Notes under the pieces: model-generated
Seen by the model: the letters and a program-made list of their open reading frames with translations, nothing else
The model's database searches: none
What the model was told of the DNA's origin: nothing
Source of the DNA: Polytrichum commune
Taxonomy: Eukaryota > Streptophyta > Polytrichopsida > Polytrichales > Polytrichaceae
DNA length: 60,000 nt
Assembly: GCA_950295325.1 (NCBI GenBank)
Contig: OX485805.1
Span: forward strand, 5,024,501-5,084,500
Direction of reading: 5' to 3'
Position numbers and translations under genes: made by a program
In this document: piece by piece, positions 12,263 to 23,438 of the stretch
Position numbering within the stretch: the first letter of the stretch is position 1
How the letters are laid out: each line of letters begins with the position of its first letter

Positions 12263-12636
12263 AATGAGAGAGAGGAGGAAGGAAGGAGGGAGGGCATCCA
12301 AACCACAACCTCCTTAGTCTTCTCCTACTTAGTAGGACCTTATCCTATCCACTAACTCCTTACCCCCTAAACCAACAAGAACATGTTCTAATTCAAACAT
12401 TTAAATCAAAGGCACCTCCCCTTGCCTCATCAAACACTACTCCTCTAATCAAAACACTCCCTAATGCCACTAATCCTCTACTTAACCACACAAAATGGCT
12501 TAAGGCCTAAACATAAATCCACACTAAGCCTCACTCTTTTTATACTTTTGATTGTTTCAATAACACTCCAATTGCAATTCTAATTAAATTCTAAACATAA
12601 AACAAATATGAGCACTCATTTTGGGCTCATAGGTGG

Positions 12637-13329
12637 CCAAGAGAGAGAAGCTTGAGGAAATGATGAAGGAGAAGGGGGGAGGTCTGAAGTGGAGATCATA
12701 AGGTCATGTGAGTCCACCAATCAACTCTCACCATTTGTATAACCTTTATTATCCTTCCATATGCAAAGTTTCTCATTGTTTGTAAAGTAACGACTCTAGT
12801 AGGCCATTCTCATTGGCCTTCCAATTAACCTACGTGCCTACAAACACGAGATTGATATAATGATTATATATATTAATAATATTCATCTAATGAAATCTCA
12901 AACTAGTTATATACGATAGTTCTACGTGATTAAGGTGATAATACTGAACATCCCATTGGTATCACCATTGTTAAAATACTTAAAACTACTAGTTATATAT
13001 TTTCATATTAATCACTTTAAAATCTATCATATTTTTATATCTATGGACTTTTCAGTTTATAGTGACAATTTGAGGACTGACACCCATTTAGGTCATCTCA
13101 ATGTTTTTCCTTTACCATCATTCTTGTTGTTCCGTTAAGGTCTGAGGTGACTAGTATATAATGTTTTAAAGATTGTGCAAGATGGTTTGGTGTGGAAGTA
13201 CAGAAAGTGCTATCCTTGATAGAAACCGAAGAAGAAGGTGACAATGTTGATGGCCTCAAGAAATTGCGTTTTTGTAAAGCTCACATATTTTGGAATAGAG
13301 ACTTGGAGAGATCTGGTAGGTTAGGGTTT
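12637..13329. other. AT-rich intergenic, no gene seen
   Basis: There are only short chance open frames, and no splice or domain support. Confidence 0.45.
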
Positions 13330-14490
13330 AAGCCATTTGTCTAGCTCATACCAGTGTCTAGGGAGATTTTTGTACATAATTGGTTAAGATCGTAGTGTTT
13401 CCAAGTCCAACCAGTTACATGTTGTGATCTTTTGGTTTTTCTTCATTAAATTTTGAAGGTAATTATATAGATTCCTCTATAATGATCAGTGATTTTCTTC
13501 ACGTCTTGAACGTCATCCGATTATTTCTTAAATTTAACCGGTTTATTTGTAACTAGTCAATTCTTCCCGTTCATTGACCCATACTAAGGTTCATGGTGAT
13601 GTAGTTTTGTTTTTCTTGTTCCAAGTACATCATTTGATATTATATTAAACTTAGGATTTGGTTTGGTGTTTTGTAATTAGGTTGATAGCTTACCCTATTT
13701 GAGTCTATGTGCGGGGAGATTTTTGGGCATATCCCGGTATTTCCAAGTCCAACCGGTTGATTGCTATGATTTTTTGTTTTTTTGTTTATTCATTTGGGTA
13801 TATTCCACAGATCCTTTCACGCTAATTGCTGAAGTGTTGAACATCAACCGGTTACTTTTGAAACTCAACTAGTTCATGTGTAACTAGCAGTGCCTTTGAG
13901 TATGTGTGCAGTGAGATTTTTGAGCAGTTCATGTGTAACTAGCGGTGCCTTTGAGTCCATGTGCAGGGAGGTTTTTGGGCATATCTTGGCATTATTTGTG
14001 TCTCACATATGAAATCATCAAATCCTGCATTGCTCCATAATATCACATACTACACTAACTTCTTTATTATCATGCATCCATGTTAACACTACAAGCCTCC
14101 TTAGTATCACATGCACTTTGGTTATCACATGTGTGATATTAGAGAGGTCAGAGTGTATTCCATGTGTAATATTTTGTTTAGAGGTCTTGGTTTTTATCCA
14201 AAAGTGATTATTGTTGTTTCTTTCAGATTTGCATGCGGAGATGTAGATTATTTACATTTTGATTTTGGTGTTTGGTGTAGTGACCGGGGAGATTTTTGGA
14301 CACCATCGGTTGAGATTCTAGTGTTTGCAAGTCCAACTAGTTACATGTTGACATCCTTCAGTTTTCCTTTATTAAATTGGGGTATATTCTATAAATTCCT
14401 CTAAAATGATTGGTAATTTTCCTACAGTCTTGAACTTCAACCGAATATTTCTGAAACTCAACCGGTTCATCTGTAACTAACTACTGATTC
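13330..14490 (+). repeat. Three diverged tandem copies of a roughly 500-bp unit
   Basis: The same order of words recurs from about 13360, 13710 and 14285: GGGAGATTTTTG, then TTCCAAGTCCAACCRGTT (TGCAAGTCCAACTAGTT in the third), then TTTTCTTCATTAAATT-like text, then a TTGAACWTCAACCG region, then ACTCAACYRGTTCATSTGTAACTA. Copies are roughly 70-80% alike by eye. A shorter extra piece (GTTCATGTGTAACTAGC) is duplicated at about 13880 and 13927. No coding potential is seen. Origin unknown. Confidence 0.7.
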
Positions 14491-15347
14491 TCCCCGATTA
14501 TAGGTTTGATATTGATATGAGGCAAAGAGAGGAGTTAGGTGCTGGCGTGTCACATTGGAGAAGGAGGGACTTTATTGCCTAGAGCCAACACAACATAGTT
14601 AGGTACTAGATCCAAGCTGGATCAAAGCCCAACTAGTAACGGTGCGTAAAGCCACATAACCACCTCCATAATCTGACCTAGTTCGGTTGCAGAACCGTCA
14701 CCTTACACCCCGGGTACCGACCCCCCTTTATGCCTAGAATTGATATCCTTGATGCTTTGTGGGCCTACCTCCTTGACTTTGTGAATAGAATGGCTATAAT
14801 TGTCCCCCCTTATAAATAGAATGACTAGAATAGGCATCAACAAGCCACCCTAAACCCACCTTGAACTGACCCAAGATAGAGTGGAGCCCATTACCTACCC
14901 TACATGAAGGTGGGTTGAATTTGCAAACCCTAACAAAAATGGATAGGTAGTCATTGAAGACTATCACCATATGACAACAATAGACGAGAACATGAATTGA
15001 ATGACACTAACATATCAATTGTCATTTATTTCTCTACACCTTAGCCTCTTTTGTGCATCTACCTTTACTTCAACATTTCGTAATAACCTTTTTAAACTGC
15101 TAGAGAAGAATAATACCTCTCTTTTATGTATACTATGTACGTTAATGCCTCAAATAACAACCCTTTTTACACTCATGTTAGTTCGTATGTTTCACACACA
15201 AAATATCGTTCTCAAATCCCGTGTGTTGAAGCACCTGCATGTTAGACTTCTTTGACATGCACTGGCCTAGTTGAGAATAATTTGGAATCTTTTATCTTGA
15301 AATTGCTTTTGACTGTTCTAAAGTACTACTATATATCTAGTCAATAT
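14491..15347. other. Intergenic, no gene seen
   Basis: No supported coding region or bounded repeat. Confidence 0.4.
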
Positions 15348-15356
15348 ATTATGTCA

Positions 15357-16196
15357 GCGAGCATGCTCGGGTTTCGTTAGCCTTGAAGAAAGCCATGACC
15401 CCAACAAACATTCAAAAATGGTTTATCGCGACGGGCATTTGGCATTTAAATCAGACAGCCATGAATGACAAAATGAGACCCAACGAAGTGTTTGTCAATG
15501 CTCCGGATATGATTAATGAAGAAGAGGTAGGTGATAAGCATGTGGAGGACGTTATTGGAAAAAGAGTATCACAAACTCAAATAGGTGAAATTCAATATAT
15601 GGTGACATTGAGAGATGATGAGGGGGATAAAATGCAGGGTGTGCACAAGGGGGTGGAAATGGGGGAGCAAGATACCGACGGGGTATGTAGGGTTTCACCA
15701 GAGTTGGATAGAGTTGATCCGAATGCAGCGTTAAGGTTGACATCAATTCTAGCCCTTCCACAAACGGTGTCGATTCCTCTACGGAATCGTGGCACACCAT
15801 TTATAGATTATTCAAAATCTATAATTATGACTAATGATGAATACATTGCCGCTTTAGAACAAAAGCAAGAGAAACGTGAAGAGGTATCAAGAGAAAAAGA
15901 GAAGAGAAAGACTGACCTTGAGATTAATAAAAATTGAAAGGCAAAAGAAAAAAACAAAAGGCAGAGGAGAAGAAAATGAGGGCCGAGGAACGTGCGGAAG
16001 AACATGGAGTAATGTGGCCAATTAAACGATGCATCGAAGTTGGGATAAAATTGCACGAGGCAATAAGGGCTAATAAATCTCTTGCTAGGGGGGCATACCG
16101 GGCCCTATGTTGTGGTACAATGCATTCACTGTTTAAGTTGAATAAAAAAATTTGCATGTGGAGAAGGGCTATGAAAAAAAAAAAAAAAACCTAGTG
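15357..16196 (+). pseudogene. C-terminal fragment of a pogo/Tigger-type transposase
   Basis: The frame enters with LKKAMTPTNIQKWFIATGIW and continues HLNQ, matching the block A(L/M)TP.NI..GFR.TGIWP.N at the end of pogo/Tigger DDE domains. It goes on through a spacer to FIDYSKSIIMTNDEYIAALE and a charged K/E/R-rich coiled-coil tail. The HTH and the catalytic DDE core are missing, and no natural start is present. A frame change in the A-rich tract near 15930 joins the first frame (to 15937) to the second (to 16196). Same superfamily as the element at 17016-20786 but a clearly different lineage. Dead fragment. Confidence 0.8.
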
Positions 16197-17013
16197 AAAA
16201 ATTATGTCTATTATAAGAGCCAGTTTGGGTGCATTATCCTGGAGCCCCTCGGAGAGAGTGGCTAGCAACGGGGTCATCATTTCCAAGTTGAACTACAAAA
16301 GAAGGTATGCTAGATTAGTTTGTATGTTTTTTATAATTTCAATTTAGACAATTAGAATAAAAAATAGCTATTAGAAATAACCATTTAAGACCCCTCTACC
16401 TTAATGAAAGTCTAAATCCATTTTAAATCTAAATGAGTAGTTGCGATTATCATTTGTAATAACTTAACCGTATTTTGTACTAATGATAACTAATGGTAAA
16501 AATGCAGGTTGGTACCCAAGGTCGTTAATAAGAAAGTAACCTAACTCCATTCATTGCTTTCATGTGTAAACCTATTTAGGTGGGGTTGGGGCCATTTGGA
16601 GGCTGCAATTATGAGAGGGTTATGAGAGGTTCCAACGTACTCATGAACTATTCTATGGATAATGATTAAAATATAATAAATTTAGAATGTCTCCCCTCCT
16701 ATTCAATGCTCAAAGAATAAACTACTACAAGCAAATAAAAGCTCTGACAATGGCCTCAACTAGAGGAAAAAAGTCCACAAGGTTGGGAGCTCTCTTTTCC
16801 AAGGCTTGAGGCCATTGTCATGATGAATAAAATAATTTATTTGTTAATTGGCCCCAACTCATGGTGTAAACTTGAAGAGGCGAGTCCCAGCCTCTCTACC
16901 AATGAGAGGAGTGGATTTCTTTCACCCCAACCTATTTTTGAGCCTTGACTCCAAGTCTAAACCGGCCCTAAGAAGCATTGTTCATCTTGGCACTTGACAC
17001 TAGTCACTTAAAT
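16197..17013. other. Intergenic, no gene seen
   Basis: No coding signal. The last 25 bases (CACTTGACACTAGTCACTTA) are a unit of the short tandem repeat that resumes at 20787, on the far side of the pogo element. Confidence 0.5.
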
Positions 17014-17474
17014 TAAGGTAGAGGCTCATATTTCCGAGCGGGTTGTAATTCCGACCCCTACGAACAGTGTCAGCTGACCAAAATGTGACTTGGGGGGAGC
17101 GCAAAAGCGACCACAGAGGTGCTTTTAGGCGTCATGGTCGGTTATAGGTCCTTCCTTAGTTGGGGTGGGAGGTCTCTGTGGATGAAAAATGCAAGGTCGT
17201 TGAGCGGAAACCGGATCCTAGGCGGTTGAGGTTAATTCCTTGCGGCTCATAAATTGAACATATTGGGGGGTGATTTTTGAATAAAGATGATCATTTTTGG
17301 GAACCACAACGTGGGCTTAGAGTGACGGTTTGTTCTTAATTAAAAGCCATGGGGAACAATTGTGCCTATAAGTTTGGTTAGTTGTGTGAGCAAAGGAGGC
17401 AGTTTTGGAGGGTTAGGAAGGAGCGGACTAAGGTTATTAGAGGAGGAGTTCTAGATGTATCAAGAGTGGAGCAA

Positions 17475-19780
17475 ATGGAGAGGATAGAGGGGCTTGAGAG
17501 TAGCCATGATTTTGTGCAAGAAACACAGTTTGATGCACAAGAGTTATGTTATGGCCAGAGTCCAGAGGATAGTCTAGGCTTTGAGGACTACATGGCAAGA
17601 ACTCAACATGGAGCAAGAGCTAGATATAGAAATTCTCAACCAACCTTGCATTTCAATTCCAATGGCCATGAGGGTCTGCATAGAGGTCACAACAATGCAG
17701 TCGGAGAGAGTGGAGGAGACATGAGGTATAACCTGAGAAATGGTACATCCACTTGGACACCAGGCATACAAGGCACTTCTAGGATCAGGGAAGAAGGGGA
17801 GAACATCAATATGGGGACCCACGAAGGAGGGGATGGTGTGCCACAAAGTCAGCAGGAGGAGCAAGGCATTCAATCAAGGGCTCCAATCAAGAAGACAGGA
17901 AATTGGACAAGTGCACAACTTCAACAAGCATTGGATGCAATCACAGATGAAGGCATGAAGATACGGATAGCATCTCACAAGTTTGGTATTCCCCCAACCT
18001 CTCTTAGAGATCATTTGTTTGGCACAGTTTTGGGAAGGAAGAGAGGGCCAAAAACTGTCCTAAATGAAAGTGAGGAAAAAAAATTGGTAGACTATTGTTT
18101 TAAGATGCAGGAATTGGGCCACCCTTTAACTCCACTGCAACTGAAGTTGAAGGTGGCACAAGCTACTCAGACTAGGGATACCCCCTGGAGTGACATTGGA
18201 GTCCCAGGAAAGTCATGGCTGAAGTCCTTTAGACAAAGGCATCCTGAAGTAGTTGCTAGGAAGAGCCAACCCTTAGAACTTGGTAGGGCTAGGGGTTTCT
18301 GCCCAAATACTGTGGCAACTCTATACTACAATCTAAAATACTTGTACAATACCTTCAAGTACCCTGCTGGACACATTTGGAACTGTGATGAATCTGGTGT
18401 ACAAGCTGGGAGGAGTGGAGGGGCCATAGTGCTTGCAAAATTGGGCTCCAAACCGGTACACGCCATTGAGCCAGATCAGAGGGAACACCTATCAGTTCTA
18501 TCATGCATCAATGCTGAAGGGGGCAAAATTCTTAACTTCTACATCTTGAAGGGTACATATTTCTTGAAGGACTATGTTGGCAAGTGTGAGCCAGATGCAG
18601 TGATGGCTATGCAGCCCAATGCATGGATGACAAAATGACTCTTCCAATCATGGATTTCACATTTCATAGGGACTTTGACCAAAACAGTGGGAATTAGTGC
18701 AGAAAACAGACATTTACTTGTGTTGGATGGCCATAATTCACATGTAACTCTAGAAGTCGTGACATTGGCCATGAATTTAGGGTTAGACATCATTTCACTA
18801 CCATCCCATACTTCCCATGCCTTACAACCTCTGGATGTCTCATGTTTCAAGCCATTTAAGACTGCCTTCAGACAAATTAGAGACTCTTGGACCGTGCTCA
18901 ACAAAGGCAAGAGGGTGGAAAAAACAGATCTATGTGAGTGGACATCCCAAGCACTTGAAAAATCACACTCATAGCAAAGAACATAAAGTTTGGTTTCAGA
19001 AAAACTGGGATATGGCCATTTAATGAACATGCAGTTCTAGGAAGCATGTAGCCAAGCAGAGGATTCGAACAGGGGCAGGAGGGCTATGTCCCCTCTGTGA
19101 TTGATGAATCAGAGGGGGAGGAATCTGGAGGAGGCGAGGAATCCGGGGGTGGTGGGAATTCTGTTGGGGGGTTGGTTTTAGGTGACCAGGGCGACCACGA
19201 ACAAGATGAAGACCATGACGATGACGATGATGATCAGGGCGGGTATAGAGCCTCTGTAGGGGGCTGCAGAGGGGTGCAGCACATTGGAACCAGAATCGAG
19301 GAACCTGCAGCCATAGGAGCAGCCAATGTCAGTCGGCATTTCTATGTTGACGTCTAGAATCCAGAAGAGAGCAACTATGACAGAGCAAAGCAGCACATTG
19401 CAATAGATCTGGGATTCTTAGCAGAGGTTCAGACATCAAACGATAATAACATACTGCAGTTCTTGTCATTGCCTGAGCTAATCCCTGCCAAAAAACGAAA
19501 GAGACAGCAGCCTCCTACACAGAGCATCATTCTAACATCCAAAGATTACAGCAAGGGTCTAGAGGAGATTTTGGCTCAAAAAGAAGCAACTGCGGCTGCT
19601 GCACTGAAAAGGAAGGAGGAGAAGGAGGCCACAAAGGAGCAGCGTAAGGCACAGAAAGAGCAGCAACAAAAGGAGAAAGAGGATCGGGCGAAAGCAAGGG
19701 CTGAAAACAAAACAAAAAAAAGCTCGAAGCTCAAGCCAGAAGGGGCGTACTTGCAGCGCGCGCCCGAAGGGGTCGAGGAA
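17475..19780 (+). pseudogene. pogo/Tigger-type DDE transposase with nonsense and frameshift mutations
   Basis: The first ATG in the long frame is 17475 (a TTG at 17382 opens the frame). Domains in order: a variable N-terminus; a psq-type helix-turn-helix (NWTSAQLQQALDAITDEGMK, then IPPTSLRDHL); a CENP-B-type HTH (LVDYCFKMQELGHPLTPLQL, then GKSWLKSFRQRHPEV); and the DDE_1 core with NCDESG (first Asp), VLDGHNSH (second Asp) and HTSHALQPLDVSCFKPFK (third Asp region). Breaks: in-frame TGA at 18636-18638 just after AWMTK; a frame change near 18966-18972 before KNIKFGFRKTGIWPFNEHAV; a TAG soon after at about 19049; and TAG at 19355-19357. An acidic stretch (19190-19240) and a K/E/R-rich coiled coil (19490-19730) follow. 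Outside its breaks the core looks recent. Confidence 0.9.
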
Positions 19781-20005
19781 ACTCGGTTGATGCAGGCGCC
19801 ACAGTCCAGGCGCCGCAGTTGGCAGGGGGTCGCTGGGCTCAGAAGATCTCGGTGCAGTCGCCGCAGGGGCTGGGGGCGTCGAGGGCTGGGCAGCAGCTAC
19901 TGCAGGTGCTGCGGAGACTGTGTGGACACAAGGCTGGCGACAGGGGGAGGCTGGCTACTACGCCGCACCGGATTAGCAGATTCTGGCGCCGCGCAGCGAA
20001 CTCCG

Positions 20006-20023
20006 CCCCCCCCCCCCCCCCCC
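20006..20023 (+). repeat. Poly(C) run of about 16-18
   Basis: A homopolymer C tract inside the GC-rich 3' part of the pogo element. Its exact length is likely unreliable in assembly. Confidence 0.9.
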
Positions 20024-20786
20024 GACCTGCACCGATTCGGGCACCTCTGCTGCATCCACCCATCACACCTTCGAGTTTCTCAAACACACATGCAGGCGCA
20101 ATGGATCCGTGGACCATGTAGCGCCTCCACCAGCGCCACTATACCCCAGGTGTTCCTCACCCCTTCAATCCACCGCATCCTCGCACAGTGGAAGCGGCAA
20201 CAACGAGCAACACAACCTTGAAGTAATCCTTCAAGCACAAGAGAAGACAAAAACAGAAAGAAGGTGACAGCAAGAAGGTGACAAAGGCAAATGGTGGCGA
20301 GAAGAGAAGGCGAGCGGAGAAGGAGTCGTTGGGATGGAGTCGTTGGTGGGGTGGGCGGGAATGGGGGGTGGGGAAAGCACCTTGTGGGGGGAGTGGGGGG
20401 GGAAGTGGGGGGGCCACTGCTGGGTATCCAGCTCATATATGGACGGAAATGCAATCCTTGCCGCCATCAGCAAGGTCGCTTTAGGGAGGAGAATCTGACA
20501 CCATCTGCAATTTTTTTTAGCCTTGCAGGTTTAGGCTTAAGTCACCTGCGCTTAGTTTCAGGGTGCCCACTTCTCTAAACAGCACCCACTCTATGTGTAT
20601 CAGACGGTCACTCTAGTGCCATTGTTTTGAAAATTCATAGGTAATTACTGACTTATTGAAAAATAATTTTTTTTTTGGGGAAGGCCTTCTTCATACTTTG
20701 CGGAGCACTGAAATTTTATAAACATTTTGTCCTGTCATTCTTACTATCCAAACCCGAAATTCAGTCGAGAATTGGGTCCTCTACCT

Positions 20787-20945
20787 TACTTGCACTTGGC
20801 GTGAAAGTACCGGCACTTGACACTAGTCACTTAAAGTACCGGCCCTTGGCATGAAAGTACGAGCACTTGAAACTATTCACTAGAGTACTGGCACTTGGCA
20901 CTAATCACAAAATGTATCAACACTTGACACTATTCATTGTCAAGC
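20787..20945 (+). repeat. Short degenerate tandem repeat, about 36-bp unit
   Basis: Units of the form AGTACCGGCACTTGACACTA followed by GTCACTTAA recur about four times with drift. One more unit lies at 16988-17011, left of the pogo element, showing that the array existed before the insertion. Confidence 0.8.
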
Positions 20946-21550
20946 ATGTGGCACGCACTAATGACAAGCACACATTAATCTTCTTGAAATCTATGGTGAA
21001 TGAGCATAGAATTTACGGTAGTCATGAATTTAGTGTCACTCAATAGCAACTCTAACCCTTGGTAACTTTGAGATTTGGCTAGATTATACGCGTGACTTGA
21101 ATTAGTACCACCCCCACCAATTGATATATTTAGTGCACTGAAAGAAAATCGGTGATAAAGAACTGCGATTCCTGTAGTGTTTAGATTGCTTGGTAAAAAA
21201 TGAAACTCTTAGTAACACAACCCCAAATGGTGATCCACACTAATAGGTGATAAGACCGATTTGTAGCAATGCTGAGCTACTAGATACGTAAACACTTTGG
21301 CATCAAACTTGCATCACTTGGGCCCAATATATTGGATACAATGTACCTTTGGATGTAGATACGAAAGGGCCTTGTTGTATTGCCAGTGTACTCATTCAAT
21401 TCATCTTTATTGAGATGCTGAGTGAGTCAACCTTTCGAAAGACATTGGGGGTTTCTTGGAGTTTCCGCAACCCCACCGTGACACCGTCCAACCGACATCA
21501 ATTGAATGGATAAAAAGTATCCACAACACTGATGCTGTTGGAAAATGGGG
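20946..21550. other. Intergenic, no gene seen
   Basis: No supported feature. Confidence 0.4.
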
Positions 21551-21552
21551 TA

Positions 21553-22318
21553 CTGTTCTCCCTCTTTAGTATGACAGGTTTCGGAAACACAAAAAGTTGT
21601 ATTATTGAGGTGTCCTCTTCTCGTTAATATGACAAATGGCGTTATGATGTCGTATTATTGAGGGAATATGAAAACATAAGTAATATGAGCATAAAAATAT
21701 ATACAACAAGTTTAAGCAATATAGATGGTATGATATAGTAACTTATAACTCCAAACAAATACAAATATCTTCAAAAACTCTTGATATAGGAGTCCAAAGA
21801 CCTCTGGTGTTGCCTACTCAAGTTAGCAATTGTCATCTTATCTAAATTCCCTATTGATTTTTGAAAACTAATAATTTTTTTAACACCAAAATATAAAGAG
21901 TTCTCTAATAAAAAAAACTAGACAACAATGATGCATGACGTTTAGCATCAAGGTATTGGTGATACTATATCACCTGTGTACAAGGCAACATACTAGGCCG
22001 GATGCCACTCTAACCCTAACCATGTCCATTCTACACTAGTAACCCTAATTATCATTGAGTTCCCAATGATAAGTGAAGTTTCCAAATAGTTCCCAAGTGA
22101 AAATGGATGTATTTTAGATGTAGGTAACATAGATGAAAAGAATTTTAGCAATTACTACCTCTTTAATATGACAAAACGGAGATTCTAAATGTCTCATTAT
22201 CGAGTGTTGTAGTTTGTATAAAAAGGGAGTTTGGAATGAAGAACTTTGGTCTTGCAAAAATGTGTCATAATATCGATGGTGTCGTATAAGCAAGTGTCGT
22301 ATTAATGCGGTTAGACAG
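21553..22318 (-). mobile_element. TA-flanked pogo-type deletion derivative (766 bp)
   Basis: Left end CTGTTCTCCCTCTTTAGTAT; right end read inward CTGTCTAACCGCATTAATAC. Both continue into GACA. TA precedes and follows (21551-21552, 22319-22320). From 21553 to about 21990 it matches, in the opposite orientation, 33490-33921. On the minus strand near 21810 it reads SRQHQRSLDSYI, the relic of a pogo-type transposase C-terminus. So it looks like a deletion product of a coding element. Confidence 0.75.
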
Positions 22319-22320
22319 TA

Positions 22321-23049
22321 CACACACAATCCCAATTGGAGTCTTCTGCTCAGAATTCAACGCCTTCCGAGAAACACTATGCTGACCCGACATCTTCAAC
22401 ATCTTAAGGCCCGGCCCCATCTGACTTTTGGGGGTGCCATTTTTAGACCATAAAAGTGGCTGGGGTTGTAGTAGGCCTGATCCTGTTCACATTTTCTAAA
22501 CTTCTTTTCGAGCTATTATGGGGCCTTGGTATCTACCGACCGTTTTAATTTTATCTGCTTTCGAACTTGTGGCTTATTTAGAGAGAGTTTGGGCACACCC
22601 TGCCTAACAATCCCAATCTTCTTAATCTAACGCGGTAGTTTTTGTCTTAACAATGCGGTAGTCTCTCGCTGCATATTGTTTTCTTCCAAGCCAACTTGCT
22701 TGCAATTCTCGGTGAAGAGACATCCTTCGAAATTTGCTATGGCGACCATCCCTTGAAATTTTAGTTTCCTTCTTCAAAGGCTCCAGGTTCGCAACCCCTC
22801 TCCGCCTCGTAATCCTCCCAGCTGTGTGTATGGTAATTGCAGTGGCAATGGTAGTGTGTAATCGTTGTGTCTGGTAATTGCATCATGTAATCGCTCTGTC
22901 TGTCTGAGTTCAACCCTTCGGAGGTAGTTTTGGTGAAGACATACCGAGTGAGCTTGTGCTAATTACTTTCACTAAGCACTCTTGATTACACTGCATGGAC
23001 AAATTCGGCTAGGTTTCGCAAGCATGAGACAAATTTTGATAGTTTTGTG
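22321..23049. other. Intergenic, no gene seen
   Basis: No supported coding region. Confidence 0.4.
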
Positions 23050-23051
23050 TA

Positions 23052-23438
23052 AGGTAGGGGTGGCAATTTCCGTGCGGGTCCTAAAGTCGACCCTATGTCA
23101 AAAGCACCTTTTAAGGTGCTTTTACCTGGGTTTACAAAAGCACCTTGATAGGTGCTTTTACCGTTCACAGCGCTGCCAACATTTCATTGGCTGCCAGCAG
23201 TCGGTTTTAGAAAACCACCTTGTGGATATACCACGTACCCTATGTGCGAGTGTTGGTCACTCTACAAGGTTTCCTTTAAAAATTTGTAGGAAATCATAAA
23301 CATGTCGGAAATTTTTGATTTTTTCATAGTTGCTCTTGCACCAGCTTTGTGGAGCGCTCAAAATTTATAAAAAAAAGATAGTTTCAGCATCCCAACTAGG
23401 CACATCTAAAATTTGGACGGAAATAGCCACCCCTACCT
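23052..23438 (+). mobile_element. MITE (387 bp) sharing ends with the pogo element at 17016
   Basis: Left end AGGTAGGGGTGGCAATTTCC; the right end read inward is AGGTAGGGGTGGCTATTTCC. Both continue into GT, one mismatch in 22. TA flanks both sides (23050-23051, 23439-23440). The ends closely follow those of the 3.77-kb element (AGGTAGAGG..., ATTTCCG, GCGGGT). Inside are two back-to-back hairpins of AAAAGCACCTT with AAGGTGCTTTT (about 23099-23125 and 23137-23160). No coding capacity. Confidence 0.88.

Larger units (their letters stand above)
11053..12631 (-). mobile_element. TATGAGCCC-family element, copy 1 (1579 bp, inverted)
   Basis: On the minus strand it begins TATGAGCCCAAAA and ends GGCCTCACA. 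GGTGG flanks both sides on the plus strand (11048-11052 and 12632-12636), a perfect 5-bp target duplication. The two termini are also imperfect inverted repeats of each other (TATGAGCCCAAA against TGTGAGGCCAAA). Conserved parts shared with copies 2 and 3 are about 300-400 bp at the TATGAG end and about 150-250 bp at the other, including CCCGGACTAGGACGCTTAAG. Between them lies the minisatellite at 11382-12100. No coding capacity is seen. The 5-bp TSD suggests a solo LTR or an LTR-derived short element; a TIR element with 5-bp TSD is the alternative. Confidence 0.85.
17016..20786 (+). mobile_element. Full-length but inactivated pogo/Tigger-type transposon (3771 bp)
   Basis: Left end AGGTAGAGGCTCATATTTCCGA; the right end read inward is AGGTAGAGGACCCAATTCTCGA. 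The first 9 bp are exact and the match is then imperfect. TA flanks both sides (17014-17015 and 20787-20788), as in Tc1/mariner/pogo. The outer flanks both belong to a CACTTGACACTAGTCACTTA tandem repeat, so the element landed inside that array. It carries the transposase relic below and a GC-rich 3' part (19740-20450) with a run of about 16 C. Confidence 0.85.

Noticed and set aside
15348-16208. Possible processed retrocopy: 5'-truncated transposase fragment with an A-run and ATTATGTC on both sides
   Set aside because: The A-run (about 16174-16189) falls inside the open frame rather than after a 3' UTR, and the right ATTATGTC is 11 bp beyond it. An 8-bp match in AT-rich DNA can be chance.
16205-16980. 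MITE bounded by CCAGTTTGGG and a complementary GGCCGGTTTAGAC end
   Set aside because: The inverted match is short and patchy and no target duplication was found.
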